A stretch of 64,000 bases of DNA from Mycolicibacterium sphagni (GCF_002250655.1 NZ_NOZR01000014.1:1-64000), one strand, 5' to 3'; positions 19,085 through 29,147 are shown, counted from the stretch's first letter. Numbers and translations: made by a program. Notes: a model not told the origin generated them from the sequence alone.

Positions 19085-22000
19085 TCATCTCATCGCCTCG
19101 GCCCACTCAATGTGGCCCTCGAAACCCAAGTAGCTGGCCATGGTCCGGTAGCGATCCCGATAGTCCCGGTACCTATCCTCGTCGCCGTGGGCGCGTGCCA
19201 GGAGAGCGCGGAGTCGCAGCAGCCATATGTCGCGGATGGCCAGTCCGTCATCGGCTTGCGCGTCGGCCAAGCAGGTGATCGCAGCCTCGGCTTCGGCCAC
19301 GTCGGCGTCGGTCCCGCGGTCGAGCAGGGTCTTCACCAGGACACCCGTCGCAGGAATGCCCCACCCCAGCAGCTGTCCGGCGCAGATCAGGTGGTCGAGG
19401 GCGGCGCGCATGATGGAGATGGCGTCATCGCGATCTCCACGCCGAGCATTCTCACGTGCCGAATAGGCCTTGACGCTGGGTAAATCGCACAGATTGTGTC
19501 CCCGCTGTTCGAACGCCTCGCCGACATCCGCAAGCAGCTGCCGTCCGCGCTCACGTTCCGCACCCGTTGGGCGGTGCACCAACGCAAAGCCCAGCGTCAT
19601 CTGGGCGTGAGCCACCGCCAGGTCATCGCCGCATCGTTCTGCAATCCGTAGAGAATCCTCGATCTCACGAATCGCGCGATCGTCGGCCTTCAGCGCGCCA
19701 GCCGGAATGCCCAGGCCGTAGACATAGGTAACGGCCCTGGCATAGGAAGGAGCGTCAGCGCTATGGGCCATCACCAGGCCGTGGCGCAAGTCGTCGTGCC
19801 ATCCGGAATGACCCATGCAGTACCGGGCAATACCCCGCGTCGCGAAGGCGACCGCTAGCGGAGACCCGATGATGAAGTTGCCTTTAGAGGGATCGCCGTC
19901 GGCCAGGTCGATGACCCGCTGTGACCACCGCAGCAGGGCAGGCCATTCGGCGATCTGAGCCTTGGCGTAGACCACTGGCACGGATAGCCCCACAGTCAGG
20001 GTCGGATCGCCTACCGATTCCATGAGGGCCATGGCTTCCGACGCCAGCTGCGACGCCTCGCGCACCTCGGCCTGGAAGGCGTGATCGGTCGCCAGCCCTG
20101 CCGTCGCGATGGCCAGCGACGCCATGTCTCCGGCGGCGACGCACAACTCCCGCAATTCCTCAAAGCGGTCACCGGTCAGATGTTCATGGACTCGCCAGGC
20201 GCTGCCGCACAACATGGTGCGGGGGGCGATACGCATGGCTGCCTGGTCGGGGTCATCGGCGGGGCGGCAATCAGCGATCGTTTGGGCACGCGCCCAACTC
20301 CGTCGCGCCGCGTTGATGTCGCGGTTGGTGGCCCACGTGGCGGCGCGCATGTGCCAGCTGTAGGCGATGTGCAGATCGCCGGCGGCCTCGAGGTGCTCAG
20401 CGATCAAGGTGGCATTCTCATCAGCAGCGCCCGGCTCACGGGTTTCGATCGCGGCGACCACCCGCCGGTGCAGTTCGGCGCGATCGGATTTCAGTTGGGA
20501 TTCGTAAGCGACGTTACGGATCAGCGGATGGTGAAACACGTATTCGGGGTCTTGCGTGAAGCTGATTTGTTCGATGAACTCCCCGCCCACCAAGTCCGCC
20601 ACGACGGGTTCGACGCCCAGTGTTTCCAGGAGGCCCCGGCTGAACTTCGAGCCGATGACCGCCGCCGCCCTCAGAGTGCGCTTAGCCGCCGCGTCGAGCC
20701 GGTCGATACGGGCAGCAATGGTGGCCTGCACCGTGGCGGGCATGCTGACCTCGGCCACGTCTGCCGTCGAGACGTAGCCGCCCGGCTGTCCCTGCAGCAC
20801 ACCGCGCTCGGCCAGGTCTCGCGCCATCTCCTCGGCGAAAAATGGGTTCCCAGCGGACCTTTCGACAATCACGGTGGCCACGGCAGTGACGGAGGGGTCC
20901 GGGCCGACCAGTTCAGTCACCAATGCCGTGATCTCTGGATCGCTCAACGGGGCCAGGGCGATGCTCGGGGCACCCTGCACCCGTGTCAGTGCCCCCTCGT
21001 ACTCCGGGCGGTAGGTGATCATCACCAGCGAGGGGGTCTGCGGGATCACCGTCAGGAACTCGGCGAGCATCGACTCGCTGACCTCGTCGATCCAGTGGGC
21101 GTCCTCAATGACATAGACCGCCGGGGACTTTCGGGCGACAGAGGCGGTGTTGACCAAGGCGGTCAGTCGCCGCCGCCGGGCGTCCGGGTCGATTTTCGGC
21201 AGTGTGATGTCGGGATCGGCGATACCCAGCAGGTCCTCGAACAGCAGCAGATCCTCGGGGTCAGCGTCGGGAGTCCTTGCCCGAACTCGCGCACGGGCAG
21301 CCGGACCGTCCAGGCCCCGCAAGCCGGTCACGTCGCGTAGCAGCCGTGACACCGCGTGGAATGGCACTTGGGTGGTGTGGGACTCGCAGAAGGAATTGAA
21401 GACGTCAACCCCACTATCGGCGGCTGCAGCGGTCACCTCGCGCACCAGGCGGCTCTTGCCGATCCCGGGCGAGCCCACCACGGTCACCACCGCACCGTGA
21501 CCGCCGGCGGCAGCCTCTAACAGGGCCTCGGCGGCAGCCATCTGCCAACGTCGACCCACCAGAGTCGACTCAGCACTAGTGGCGCGGTGATCCCGGTCTG
21601 GCAGGCCTACCAGCTGCTGGGCGGCCACCGGCTGGTCCGCACCCTTGATGTGGACCAGCTCCGGGTTGCCCAGGGACGCCACGCCTTCGACCAGGCGAGC
21701 TGTGGAGGCGCTGAGCATCACGCCACCCGGCGGGGCAACCGACTCCATCCGCTGAGCCAGACCCACCTGCTCGCCGACCGCGGTGTACCCGGTTGCACCC
21801 GAGCCGATCTCTCCGGCGATCACCTGCCCGGAGTTCAGCCCTATCCGAAGCTGAAAATTCATACCATCCCGGCGGGACACCTCCTCGGCCAGATCACTGA
21901 TGCCGCTCCGGATCTCGAGTGCGGCCCGACACGCTCGCAGGGCGTGGTCTTCCAGTGCCACAGGTGCACCGAAGACGGCCATGATGCCGTCGCCGGTGAA

Positions 22001-22258
22001 CTTGTCCACGGTCCCGCCGTAGCGGACCACCACCGCAGCGGCTCGGTCAAGAAGCCCGGCCATGATCTCGCGCAGCCGCTCGGCACCGACAGCCTTCGCG
22101 ATGTCCATCGAGTGGACCACGTCGGCGAACAAGACGGTCACCTGCTTGTACTCGGCTACCGGGGGTGAGGCGGTGATTGCCGTTCCGCACTCGTCACAGA
22201 ACTTGGCATTCTCGCGCAGTTCGGTACCACAGGTCGCGCACGCCACGATTGCGCCCAT
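19085..22258 (-). CDS. Zinc-ribbon / class III cyclase / ATPase / TPR signalling protein
   Basis: A 1057-residue multidomain protein. Order: zinc ribbon (CxxC at 7-10 and 21-24), class III nucleotide cyclase homology domain (about 38-215), AAA-like ATPase with Walker A GSPGIGKS (262-269), then a long TPR-like helical region to the end. Both metal-binding Asp residues (46 and 90) and Lys86 are present, but the usual VNxxxR motif reads VGLAQR (Gly166, Arg170). This combination is typical of large mycobacterial cyclase/LuxR-like regulators, but no C-terminal HTH is seen. The ATG at 22258 has GGGAAGG 5 nt upstream and is preferred over a start at 22297. Confidence 0.88.
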   Translation of the reverse strand: MGAIVACATCGTELRENAKFCDECGTAITASPPVAEYKQVTVLFADVVHSMDIAKAVGAERLREIMAGLLDRAAAVVVRYGGTVDKFTGDGIMAVFGAPVALEDHALRACRAALEIRSGISDLAEEVSRRDGMNFQLRIGLNSGQVIAGEIGSGATGYTAVGEQVGLAQRMESVAPPGGVMLSASTARLVEGVASLGNPELVHIKGADQPVAAQQLVGLPDRDHRATSAESTLVGRRWQMAAAEALLEAAAGGHGAVVTVVGSPGIGKSRLVREVTAAAADSGVDVFNSFCESHTTQVPFHAVSRLLRDVTGLRGLDGPAARARVRARTPDADPEDLLLFEDLLGIADPDITLPKIDPDARRRRLTALVNTASVARKSPAVYVIEDAHWIDEVSESMLAEFLTVIPQTPSLVMITYRPEYEGALTRVQGAPSIALAPLSDPEITALVTELVGPDPSVTAVATVIVERSAGNPFFAEEMARDLAERGVLQGQPGGYVSTADVAEVSMPATVQATIAARIDRLDAAAKRTLRAAAVIGSKFSRGLLETLGVEPVVADLVGGEFIEQISFTQDPEYVFHHPLIRNVAYESQLKSDRAELHRRVVAAIETREPGAADENATLIAEHLEAAGDLHIAYSWHMRAATWATNRDINAARRSWARAQTIADCRPADDPDQAAMRIAPRTMLCGSAWRVHEHLTGDRFEELRELCVAAGDMASLAIATAGLATDHAFQAEVREASQLASEAMALMESVGDPTLTVGLSVPVVYAKAQIAEWPALLRWSQRVIDLADGDPSKGNFIIGSPLAVAFATRGIARYCMGHSGWHDDLRHGLVMAHSADAPSYARAVTYVYGLGIPAGALKADDRAIREIEDSLRIAERCGDDLAVAHAQMTLGFALVHRPTGAERERGRQLLADVGEAFEQRGHNLCDLPSVKAYSARENARRGDRDDAISIMRAALDHLICAGQLLGWGIPATGVLVKTLLDRGTDADVAEAEAAITCLADAQADDGLAIRDIWLLRLRALLARAHGDEDRYRDYRDRYRTMASYLGFEGHIEWAEAMR

Positions 22259-22764
22259 CAGACCTTCCCGCCTGGTCCGCACTGCCCTCACGCCCAAGGA
22301 TAGGGTTCCCAGGCCGCTGTAGCCCGATAACGGAAGTTGGGTCAGACCTTTACCCGGTGCTGGAAGGCAGTCGGTAATCGGCGCTCACGTTGAGATCGGC
22401 TCCTGCTGACTCAGCATCATCGAAAGTTGGAAACCGACGCTGCGGCTGATCCCGAAAATCGTCTCGAAAGAAAGATGGAGAAGATGGAATTGAAGTGCTC
22501 GTTTGCTCTTCGCAAATTGGGATGGGGTGCACCGTCCAGACGCCGTTTGTGTGCGAAGACGGGAATGGAAACCCGATCGACGAGTCGATAGGAATCGAGC
22601 AGTCAGTTCACGCTTTTGGTAGATGCTGCGCCATAGCCGCGTAGACCAAACCGGGTTCCACCAGGCCAGCGGGGGCACCAGTGCACCCATGATAGAAAAT
22701 CGTCGGTGAAGCCGAGCGAGGGCAAATCCAGCAATTGACCAGACGCCGCCACGTCCGCGATCGC
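22259..22764. other. Divergent intergenic region, no gene seen
   Basis: About 500 nt between the divergent cyclase and kinase genes. It is less GC-rich than its surroundings. Short ORFs on the minus strand show no recognisable protein features. Apart from the -10 box at 22765 and the ribosome-binding site of the cyclase gene, I see no structured element. Confidence 0.6.
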
Positions 22765-22770
22765 TACGAT
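22765..22770 (+). promoter_or_regulatory. Candidate -10 element (TACGAT), leaderless start of kinase
   Basis: TACGAT is 6 nt before the GTG at 22777. The same hexamer and spacing recur at 30960/30972. It favours GTG 22777 over the longer TTG 22735 reading. Confidence 0.5.
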
Positions 22771-22776
22771 CCGGAT

Positions 22777-24303
22777 GTGAGACTGACGTCGGGGGAGCAG
22801 TTCGCAGGATTTCGTGTCATCGAGTCGCTTGGGACCGGGGGCATGGGCGAGGTGTATCTGGTTGGGCATCCCCGGTTGCCGCGTCGCGAGGCGCTGAAGG
22901 TGCTCTCTGCGGACTTCACCACGAATGAGGAATTCCGTCAGAGGTTTCTGCGCGAGGCGGAGCTGGCCGCGGCACTGTGGCACCCAAATCTGGTCACCAT
23001 TCACGACCGCGGCGAAGCCGAGGGGCGACTGTGGATCTCGATGGACTACGTCGACGGCGCAGACGCCGCAAACCTGGTTCGCGGGCGCTATCCCTCTGGC
23101 ATACCGGTAGACCAGGTAATCGCCATTGTCACTGCCGTCGCGTCGGCATTGGACTCCATTCACACCGCCGGCATGCTGCACCGCGACGTCAAACCGGCCA
23201 ACATCTTGTGCGCTGAACAAGGGATGGGCGCGCGCCGGATAGCGTTGGCGGACTTCGGGATTGCTCGCCAGATCAACGACTCAAGCGGCATCACCGCGAC
23301 GAACACGACCATCGGAACAGTCTCATACGCGGCTCCTGAACAACTCATGGGTAAGAGGTCAGACGGTCGGGCGGATCAATACGCGTTGGCGGCCACTGCA
23401 TTCCACTTACTGACGGGTGAAGCGCCGTTTGCGGACTCCAACCCAGCAGTCGTTATTGGCCAGCACCTCAGTGCGCCACCGCCGCGGCTTGCTGGCATTC
23501 GGCCAGAACTGTCACAGCTTGACACCGCGTTCGCGAGAGCGTTGGCGAAAGATCCGGCGCAGCGCTTTGCCTCCTGTAGTGATTTCGCTGAAGCGCTCGC
23601 CGGTGCGGTCGACATGGCGGTAGTACAGGGAGGCAACACGATGGCCACGCCGGGATCGGCGGCCGCGCTTCAGGCGCCACAGACCGAACCCAAGGCCGCA
23701 CCAGCATCGCCCCCGAAGCGTGCCTTGAGCCCGCCCGCGTTGGTCTTGACGGTCTTAGGCCTTGGCCTGATTGCAGCCGTTGTGTTCGTGGGTTGGCAGC
23801 TAGCGAATCGGCAGGAGAGGTCTGCCTCGACTCCGGCAGCACCTCTGTCCGTTACGACTACGGCAGCCCCGATATCGCCCCAGGCCCCAGTGACCGTCAC
23901 GGTGTCGGCGCCCCAAAGCGCCGTCGTCCCAACGCCGGCCAGCCAGTCCGTGACCGCGGCGCCGATGGTGCTTGCCGATGCCGATGTTCACGGATTCGTG
24001 GGCTTCGGCGATGACGCACGCTGCAGTGGATATGATCGCGCGGTTGTTGTCATGCGCACGCCGCAGTCGGCACTAGTTGTCTGCCGGTCCCCCGGAGGGG
24101 GTGCGTACTACCGTGGCTTACGGCTTAGCGACATGGCAACGATTGAACTCACCAACATCGCTGTGACCGACTCCGGCTCGACGGTCGTGGTAACCAATAA
24201 CTCTGACGGCACCCGATATGAGATCAGCAAAACGGGCCTTCAGATTGTCAAGAATGGCGAGGTGCTCAGCAGCGAGTCGGCGATCGAGTTCGCCACGCCG
24301 TAG
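22777..24303 (+). CDS. Transmembrane Ser/Thr protein kinase (Pkn family)
   Basis: A 508-residue receptor-type kinase. The catalytic domain (about 8-275) has P-loop GTGGMGEVY (19-27), Lys41, HRDVKPAN (135-142), DFG (159-161) and APEQL, so it should be active and of the RD class regulated by activation-loop phosphorylation. A Pro/Ala linker leads to one transmembrane helix (about 320-342), a Ser/Thr/Pro-rich stalk and an exported C-terminal domain of about 115 residues with two Cys. Layout resembles PknF/PknJ. The ligand is unknown. TTG 22735 would add 14 residues. Confidence 0.9.
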   Translation: MRLTSGEQFAGFRVIESLGTGGMGEVYLVGHPRLPRREALKVLSADFTTNEEFRQRFLREAELAAALWHPNLVTIHDRGEAEGRLWISMDYVDGADAANLVRGRYPSGIPVDQVIAIVTAVASALDSIHTAGMLHRDVKPANILCAEQGMGARRIALADFGIARQINDSSGITATNTTIGTVSYAAPEQLMGKRSDGRADQYALAATAFHLLTGEAPFADSNPAVVIGQHLSAPPPRLAGIRPELSQLDTAFARALAKDPAQRFASCSDFAEALAGAVDMAVVQGGNTMATPGSAAALQAPQTEPKAAPASPPKRALSPPALVLTVLGLGLIAAVVFVGWQLANRQERSASTPAAPLSVTTTAAPISPQAPVTVTVSAPQSAVVPTPASQSVTAAPMVLADADVHGFVGFGDDARCSGYDRAVVVMRTPQSALVVCRSPGGGAYYRGLRLSDMATIELTNIAVTDSGSTVVVTNNSDGTRYEISKTGLQIVKNGEVLSSESAIEFATP

Positions 24304-24313
24304 GCCAGACCCC

Positions 24314-26146
24314 TCAGCGAGGATGCGGACGAATCGACTCCGGCAGAAAACTGCCGTCGTTCGTGCCGACTTCAGTGGCTATCAGCTGGTTCAACAAGGC
24401 GTTCATCCGCATTATGAGATCCCCATTCTTCTGAGGATCCAGCGCCAGATTGTGCGTCTCCAGTGGATCGACTTTCAGATCGAAGAGCTGGATATCGTTG
24501 TCGCGCAGAATCTCTTCCAGCGTTGTCGGCGTGTTGAAATTGTTCGGTGCGTAGTAACGCGCGAACTTGTACTGACCGTCGAACGCAAAACTCAGGAATC
24601 CGCGCTTGTTCAGCTTGCTTGCCAGGTCGGTCAACGGAGGTGCCGGCTTGTTCTGAAGCAGTTCCTTCATCCCCGCCACGCAATAGTCCGCATCGATGGT
24701 GAGCGGTCCGACGTAATTGAACAACGCACCGCGACGCACGGCTTGTGGGCTCGCTGTGCCGGCCGTCGCAAGTACGCCGGAGAAGTCGTGGCCGGGCAGA
24801 CCCTTGATCGTCTCGGCACGTTGACTCTCAGGTACCTTCGCGAGTCCGGGCAGCGACGGCATCAGGTCGAGGTGGCTGGTCACGACGTCCGACGACTGGC
24901 CTTGGGGATAATCGGGATGCACGACGATCAACGGAACGTGTGAGTTGCCTTCATAAGCCATCGGACCTTTGCCGCGAATACCGCCGTGGTCGCCAGCCAT
25001 CTCACCGTGATCCGCGGTGAAGATCACCACGGTCTCGTCCCAGAGAGAAAGCTCGTCCAGTGCATCCTCGAGTTGTTGCAAGCTGAGGTCCGTGTCCCGG
25101 ATCATGTTCAGGTAGTAGTCATTAAAGACTTCCCACATATCGGGGCGATTCGTCGGAATGGTGCCGAGAACACCTTCCCATCCAGTGTGGTATTCCGCCA
25201 AGGCCGCCGGCATCCCTGGCGCAGAGAGCGATTCGGTCAAGGTCGCTGACGCAGCGGTGTGCCAGCGGTGGTCGTACAGCGAATTCTTCGGCGGTGTGAC
25301 GATCGCTTCCTTCGAGATGCCCTGCTGTACCTGGGGTGTTCCAGGGACATTGGCGTCGGCATACATGATGTCGTGCGGATTCAGGTAGCTCATGATCAAG
25401 AAAAACGGTTGCCCCGATTCGCGTAGCTTGGGCACATTGCCGCGCAGCCAGCGGACACCTTCGCCTGCTGTATACACATCGGTGTCGTAACCCTGGTTGG
25501 GTGCGCCGGGTTTGTCGCCGTCCGGCTGATAGATGTCAAAACCGTAGGGCTGCAGTGCTTCGCTGTAGTTGACCGTCGGCTTGGGCGGGATGAGGTCGGC
25601 TTCCATTTCCCACTTGCCGAAGAACGCGGTCTGGTAGCCGAGCTTTTTCATCATCGAGCCCATGTTGGGCTGGTCTTTGGACAAATTCGGCACCCAGCCC
25701 GTCTCCATCTGGTCGAAGACCCCGTTGACTTGTGGTGGATGGCCGCTGTAGAACGCTGCGCGGGAGGGGGTGCACATCGCCGAAGCAATGTAGTGGTTGC
25801 GGAACGTAATGCCTTGCTGTGCAAGGCGATCCAGAGCCGGCGTGTTGTAGCCGGCCGCAGCAGGAATATCGAACCGGGTTTGGTCGCGGATCACCAGGAT
25901 GACGTTCAACGGCCGGTTCGTCTGCCGAGCTGTCGCCGGAGATGCGGGCCCGGTGACGTCGCGCGAGGGACTCTGCTGGTGTTTGGCAATATCCGAGCCG
26001 CGTACAGCGGTGGCGGCAGCCGCCCCCGCGGCGGCACCCAGACCGAGAAGCCCCGCACCACCGAGTAGGTTCCGTCTACTCACCCGCGCTGACGGCCGCC
26101 CGTCTGGCTCAGGCGGCGTCGATGGAACGTCGGGCTTTTCGGTCAT
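24314..26146 (-). CDS. Tat-exported sulfatase (Cys-type)
   Basis: A 610-residue alkaline-phosphatase-superfamily sulfatase. A twin-arginine signal (SRRNLLGGAGLLGLG, Arg24-Arg25, then Ala-rich) predicts export as a folded protein. The sulfatase motif CTPSRA (Cys125) is the site of formylglycine formation, and metal ligands appear in IRDQT (about 87-91) and ADHGEMAGDHGG. It hydrolyses an organic sulfate ester; the substrate is unknown. It converges with the kinase gene with a 10-nt gap. SD AAGGTGG precedes the ATG. Confidence 0.9.
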   Translation of the reverse strand: MTEKPDVPSTPPEPDGRPSARVSRRNLLGGAGLLGLGAAAGAAAATAVRGSDIAKHQQSPSRDVTGPASPATARQTNRPLNVILVIRDQTRFDIPAAAGYNTPALDRLAQQGITFRNHYIASAMCTPSRAAFYSGHPPQVNGVFDQMETGWVPNLSKDQPNMGSMMKKLGYQTAFFGKWEMEADLIPPKPTVNYSEALQPYGFDIYQPDGDKPGAPNQGYDTDVYTAGEGVRWLRGNVPKLRESGQPFFLIMSYLNPHDIMYADANVPGTPQVQQGISKEAIVTPPKNSLYDHRWHTAASATLTESLSAPGMPAALAEYHTGWEGVLGTIPTNRPDMWEVFNDYYLNMIRDTDLSLQQLEDALDELSLWDETVVIFTADHGEMAGDHGGIRGKGPMAYEGNSHVPLIVVHPDYPQGQSSDVVTSHLDLMPSLPGLAKVPESQRAETIKGLPGHDFSGVLATAGTASPQAVRRGALFNYVGPLTIDADYCVAGMKELLQNKPAPPLTDLASKLNKRGFLSFAFDGQYKFARYYAPNNFNTPTTLEEILRDNDIQLFDLKVDPLETHNLALDPQKNGDLIMRMNALLNQLIATEVGTNDGSFLPESIRPHPR

Positions 26147-26342
26147 CTGACGGCCACCTTCGCATCACGACGTGTACGTGCGATCACATTCATGGATACG
26201 TCCCCCCGACGAGGCAATCCCGATCCGTCGTGCAACAGCTTAGTTCGAATGATGGTCGCTTGATCAGCTGACGCAGGCCTAGTGCGTCATGTGTCGAGTA
26301 CCTGCTTGCAATAGGCCGACCAGGAACGAAAGCTCTGAGCCA

Positions 26343-26890
26343 TCAGCTCCCGAAGCAGTCATGGATTTGGCGGATGGCCATCGACCCTCCGCCGACCGCG
26401 GAGGCCACCCGCTTGACCGAGCCGCTGCGCACGTCTCCCGCCGCGAAAACGCCGGGTTGACTGGTCTCCAGCGTCATCGCCTGACGTGGTGTCCGAACCG
26501 GATTGCCATCGGTGCCCGGGTAAACCGCGGCTAGGCCCGTCGGGATGAACCCGCGGTCGTCGAGCCGAATGGCACCGGCGAGCCATGCGGTATTGGGATC
26601 CGCGCCGATGAAGACGAACAGGGCGCGGGTCTGGATCGTGTCCGCTCGCCCGTTCGTCTGTCCTCGGTCACCACCGCGCTGAGTGCACCGTTTCCATGCA
26701 CCTGCCGGACTTCGGTGCACGACCGGACAGTCACGCGGGGGTTTTGGATGATCTGGTCGACGAGATATCGCGACGTATTTTTGTTCAGGTCGTCGCTGCG
26801 AATCACCACGTACACCCGGGAAACCTGCGTGGCTAGGAAAACCGCCGCCTGGCCCGCAGGTGCAATCTCGGTGGGCCGGTTCGGCCTCAC
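26343..26890 (-). pseudogene. Remnant of thioredoxin-reductase-like FAD oxidoreductase
   Basis: Minus-strand translation gives two adjacent frames that together form the C-terminal half of a TrxR-like protein: one frame has AGQAAVFLATQ, VVIRSDDL and SRYLVDQI (NADPH-binding domain), the other has ALFVFIGADP, LDDRGFI, GVFAAGDVRSGSVKRVASAVG (FAD-binding end). The frame changes near 26640. The N-terminal FAD motif and CxxC region are absent, and the remnant begins inside the usual GGGNSAGQAA motif next to the histidine kinase stop. Truncation plus frameshift make it a pseudogene. Confidence 0.85.
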
Positions 26891-26893
26891 AGG

Positions 26894-28195
26894 TCAAAGA
26901 GGACCCCGTGCAAGGTTTTTGCCGCAGGCCGGTATGAAGAGGGTGAAGGTGGTAGGGGTCCGGTTGCGGAGATACAGTCGGCCGCCCTCGGATTCGGCGA
27001 TGTTGCGCGCCAGCGGAAGCCCAATTCCGTGGCCGCTGGCGGGGCCGCGGCAGAACGGGTCGGTGTGGTCGCTGGGGAGCGCCCCTTCATCGGATACGTC
27101 GATCGCAACGGCGGCGTTGGCGTCGCGCGCGTAGACGGTGACCCTGCCGGTGCCGTGCCGGGTGGCGTTGTCGATGAGCACTGCGAGTGTCTGGCGAACG
27201 GCCGCCGCTGATGCCGGTGAGCGGGGGAGGTCGCGGTCGGTGCGGATTCGAAGGTCGCGCCCGTTCTCGGCGAGCAGGGGATGCCAGGTCTCGGTCATCT
27301 CGTCGAGCAGCGCGTCAAGGTCCAGTGGCTCGGTGGCGTGGGTGGTGCCGCGTGCAAGAGCGATCAGATCGTCGATGGTGTGGTCGAGTCGTTCAGTGGT
27401 AGCGATCGCGTCAGCGATGGCTCGGCGGTGATCAGAGCTGGGCGAGTCCAGGGCCGCTTCCAGGCCGAGGCGCAGCCCTGTCAGGGGGGTGCGCAGTTGA
27501 TGAGAGGCGCTTGCGGTGATGGTGCGTTCCCGGTCGATGAGGTCGCCGATGCGGACGGCTGTCCGATTGAGCGTCGTGCTGACCGCGTCGATCTCGGGGA
27601 TACCGCTGGGCTGAGCGCGAACGCGAAAGTCGCTGTCCCCCAGAGTGCCGGCGGCGGTGGAGAGGTATTCGAGCGGGCGCGCCAGGCGCCGCGCCTGCCA
27701 GCGGGCCAGCTGCCAGGTCACCAGAAGGACAAGCGCTCCCAGGGCGATCATGAGTGCCCAGGTGAGGTGGATCCTGCGGTAGACCTCGGTATCGGAGGTC
27801 GTCGCGCGGATCGCGTACGCGGCGTGCGCGCCTTCGGCGACGGGTACCGCGGCAAGGAGCTGGTCGCGGTCCCTGTCGTAATGGACGGTGTTGTCCGCCA
27901 GGGTCGCGGTGACGACGGGATCGGCCGTGCCCGGCCCGTGACCGCCCAGGAGTCGGCCGCCGGCGTCGTAGATCGCGAGCTGGGCGCCCCGGGGGCCCTT
28001 GGGAAGGTCACCGGCGAAGCGGCCGTGGAACAAGTCGGCGGCCACGTCGACCGCGGCGGCGTCGGCGACGCGTTCGAGTTCGGCGGATTGCTGGGACCGG
28101 TAGTAGTGCGCCGCAAAGAGGGCCAAGGGGACGGCGAACATGCTGGTCGCCAGGGTCGCGGCCAGCATTGCGAGGGTTACGATGCGGTTCCGCAT
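26894..28195 (-). CDS. Two-component sensor histidine kinase
   Basis: A 433-residue membrane kinase. Transmembrane helices at about 7-30 and 143-163 flank a ~110-residue extracytoplasmic sensor region. Then come HAMP (about 165-218), a HisKA dimerisation domain with phospho-acceptor His232 in SASHQLRTPL, and an HATPase domain with N-box DNATRHG and a G-box SGHGIGLPLARNIAE. The start at 28195 (MRNRIVTLAML) gives a proper first helix; the longer ORF overlaps the regulator gene. It overlaps the upstream regulator by 19 nt, so the two are translated together. Confidence 0.92.
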   Translation of the reverse strand: MRNRIVTLAMLAATLATSMFAVPLALFAAHYYRSQQSAELERVADAAAVDVAADLFHGRFAGDLPKGPRGAQLAIYDAGGRLLGGHGPGTADPVVTATLADNTVHYDRDRDQLLAAVPVAEGAHAAYAIRATTSDTEVYRRIHLTWALMIALGALVLLVTWQLARWQARRLARPLEYLSTAAGTLGDSDFRVRAQPSGIPEIDAVSTTLNRTAVRIGDLIDRERTITASASHQLRTPLTGLRLGLEAALDSPSSDHRRAIADAIATTERLDHTIDDLIALARGTTHATEPLDLDALLDEMTETWHPLLAENGRDLRIRTDRDLPRSPASAAAVRQTLAVLIDNATRHGTGRVTVYARDANAAVAIDVSDEGALPSDHTDPFCRGPASGHGIGLPLARNIAESEGGRLYLRNRTPTTFTLFIPACGKNLARGPL

Positions 28196-28953
28196 TCGTG
28201 GCTCTGCTCGCCGGACACAAATTTCGCGGGCGAGTTCACGGGCATTGATCGGGGGGAGTCGAGGCGATATCCGTAGCCGCGCAGGGTGGTGATTCGGGGT
28301 GCCCCCGCCGGGTCGGTGCGGTGGTCGGCAATCGCAGTGGCGAGTTTTCTGCGAAGTATTGCGATATGCACGTCGAGGGTTTTCGTGGAGCCGTACCAGT
28401 TTTGATCCCACACGTCGGCGATAAGAGTTTCGCGGGTGAGCGCGAAGTCGGCGTCGGCGGCCAGCCGTGCGAGTAGGTCGAATTCGCGTGCACGCAGGCT
28501 AATGGGGTGTCCGGCGAACGTGCACATCCGCGCGGCGGGTTCAACTACCAGCTCACCGATGACGTGGGATTCTGCTGGCGCGGCGGGAACGGGTCCGCGG
28601 CGGAGGTGGGCGCGAATGCGGGCGAGCAACTCGGCGTAGCGGAACGGTTTGGTCAGGTAGTCGTCGGCGCCGGCATCCAGACCGACCACGGCGTCGATCT
28701 CGGCGTCGCGCGCGGTGAGGATCACCAGGACACAGCCGGGCTGGGTGGCGCGCAGCTGGCGACACACCTCGACGCCGTCGAGGTCGGGAAGGCCGAGATC
28801 CAGTAGCCCCAGGTCGAAATTCCGTCGTTCGGCCTCACGCAATGCGGTCAATCCTGTGCGGCTCCACGTCACGTGGTGGCCGTTGGTCTGCAAGCCGTCG
28901 GCGAGCAACTTGCCGATCGTCTTGTCGTCCTCGACGAGCAGCAGCTGCGCCAT
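28177..28953 (-). CDS. OmpR/PhoB-family response regulator
   Basis: A 258-residue regulator: receiver domain (about 3-115) with acidic pair Glu8-Asp9-Asp10, phospho-acceptor Asp52, Thr80 and Lys102, followed by a winged-helix DNA-binding domain (about 135-240, ending TLRGYGYRLD). The ATG at 28953 has a full AGGAGG 6 nt upstream, overriding a longer reading to 29010. It is the partner of the downstream histidine kinase. The signal is unknown. Confidence 0.94.
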   Translation of the reverse strand: MAQLLLVEDDKTIGKLLADGLQTNGHHVTWSRTGLTALREAERRNFDLGLLDLGLPDLDGVEVCRQLRATQPGCVLVILTARDAEIDAVVGLDAGADDYLTKPFRYAELLARIRAHLRRGPVPAAPAESHVIGELVVEPAARMCTFAGHPISLRAREFDLLARLAADADFALTRETLIADVWDQNWYGSTKTLDVHIAILRRKLATAIADHRTDPAGAPRITTLRGYGYRLDSPRSMPVNSPAKFVSGEQSHECGTAS

Positions 28954-29147
28954 CGTGGACCTCCTATCGATTACTGGTCGCCGGCTGCTGGGGTCGCAGT
29001 GCCGTCTCACAGGTCATGCGCTCCATCACCGCCGCCCTCGGATTTCGCCGGTTCGCCTCTCCTGCCAGGCATTTGACGTCAAATCGGACCACTTGCTCCG
29101 TATCAACACCGAACAGCTGCTACGGTCGTCGGCCCGTGATCGAACGC

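Noticed and set aside
20081..21340. 419-residue plus-strand frame inside the cyclase gene
   Set aside because: No motif, and it is the antisense of a gene with zinc ribbon, cyclase and Walker motifs.
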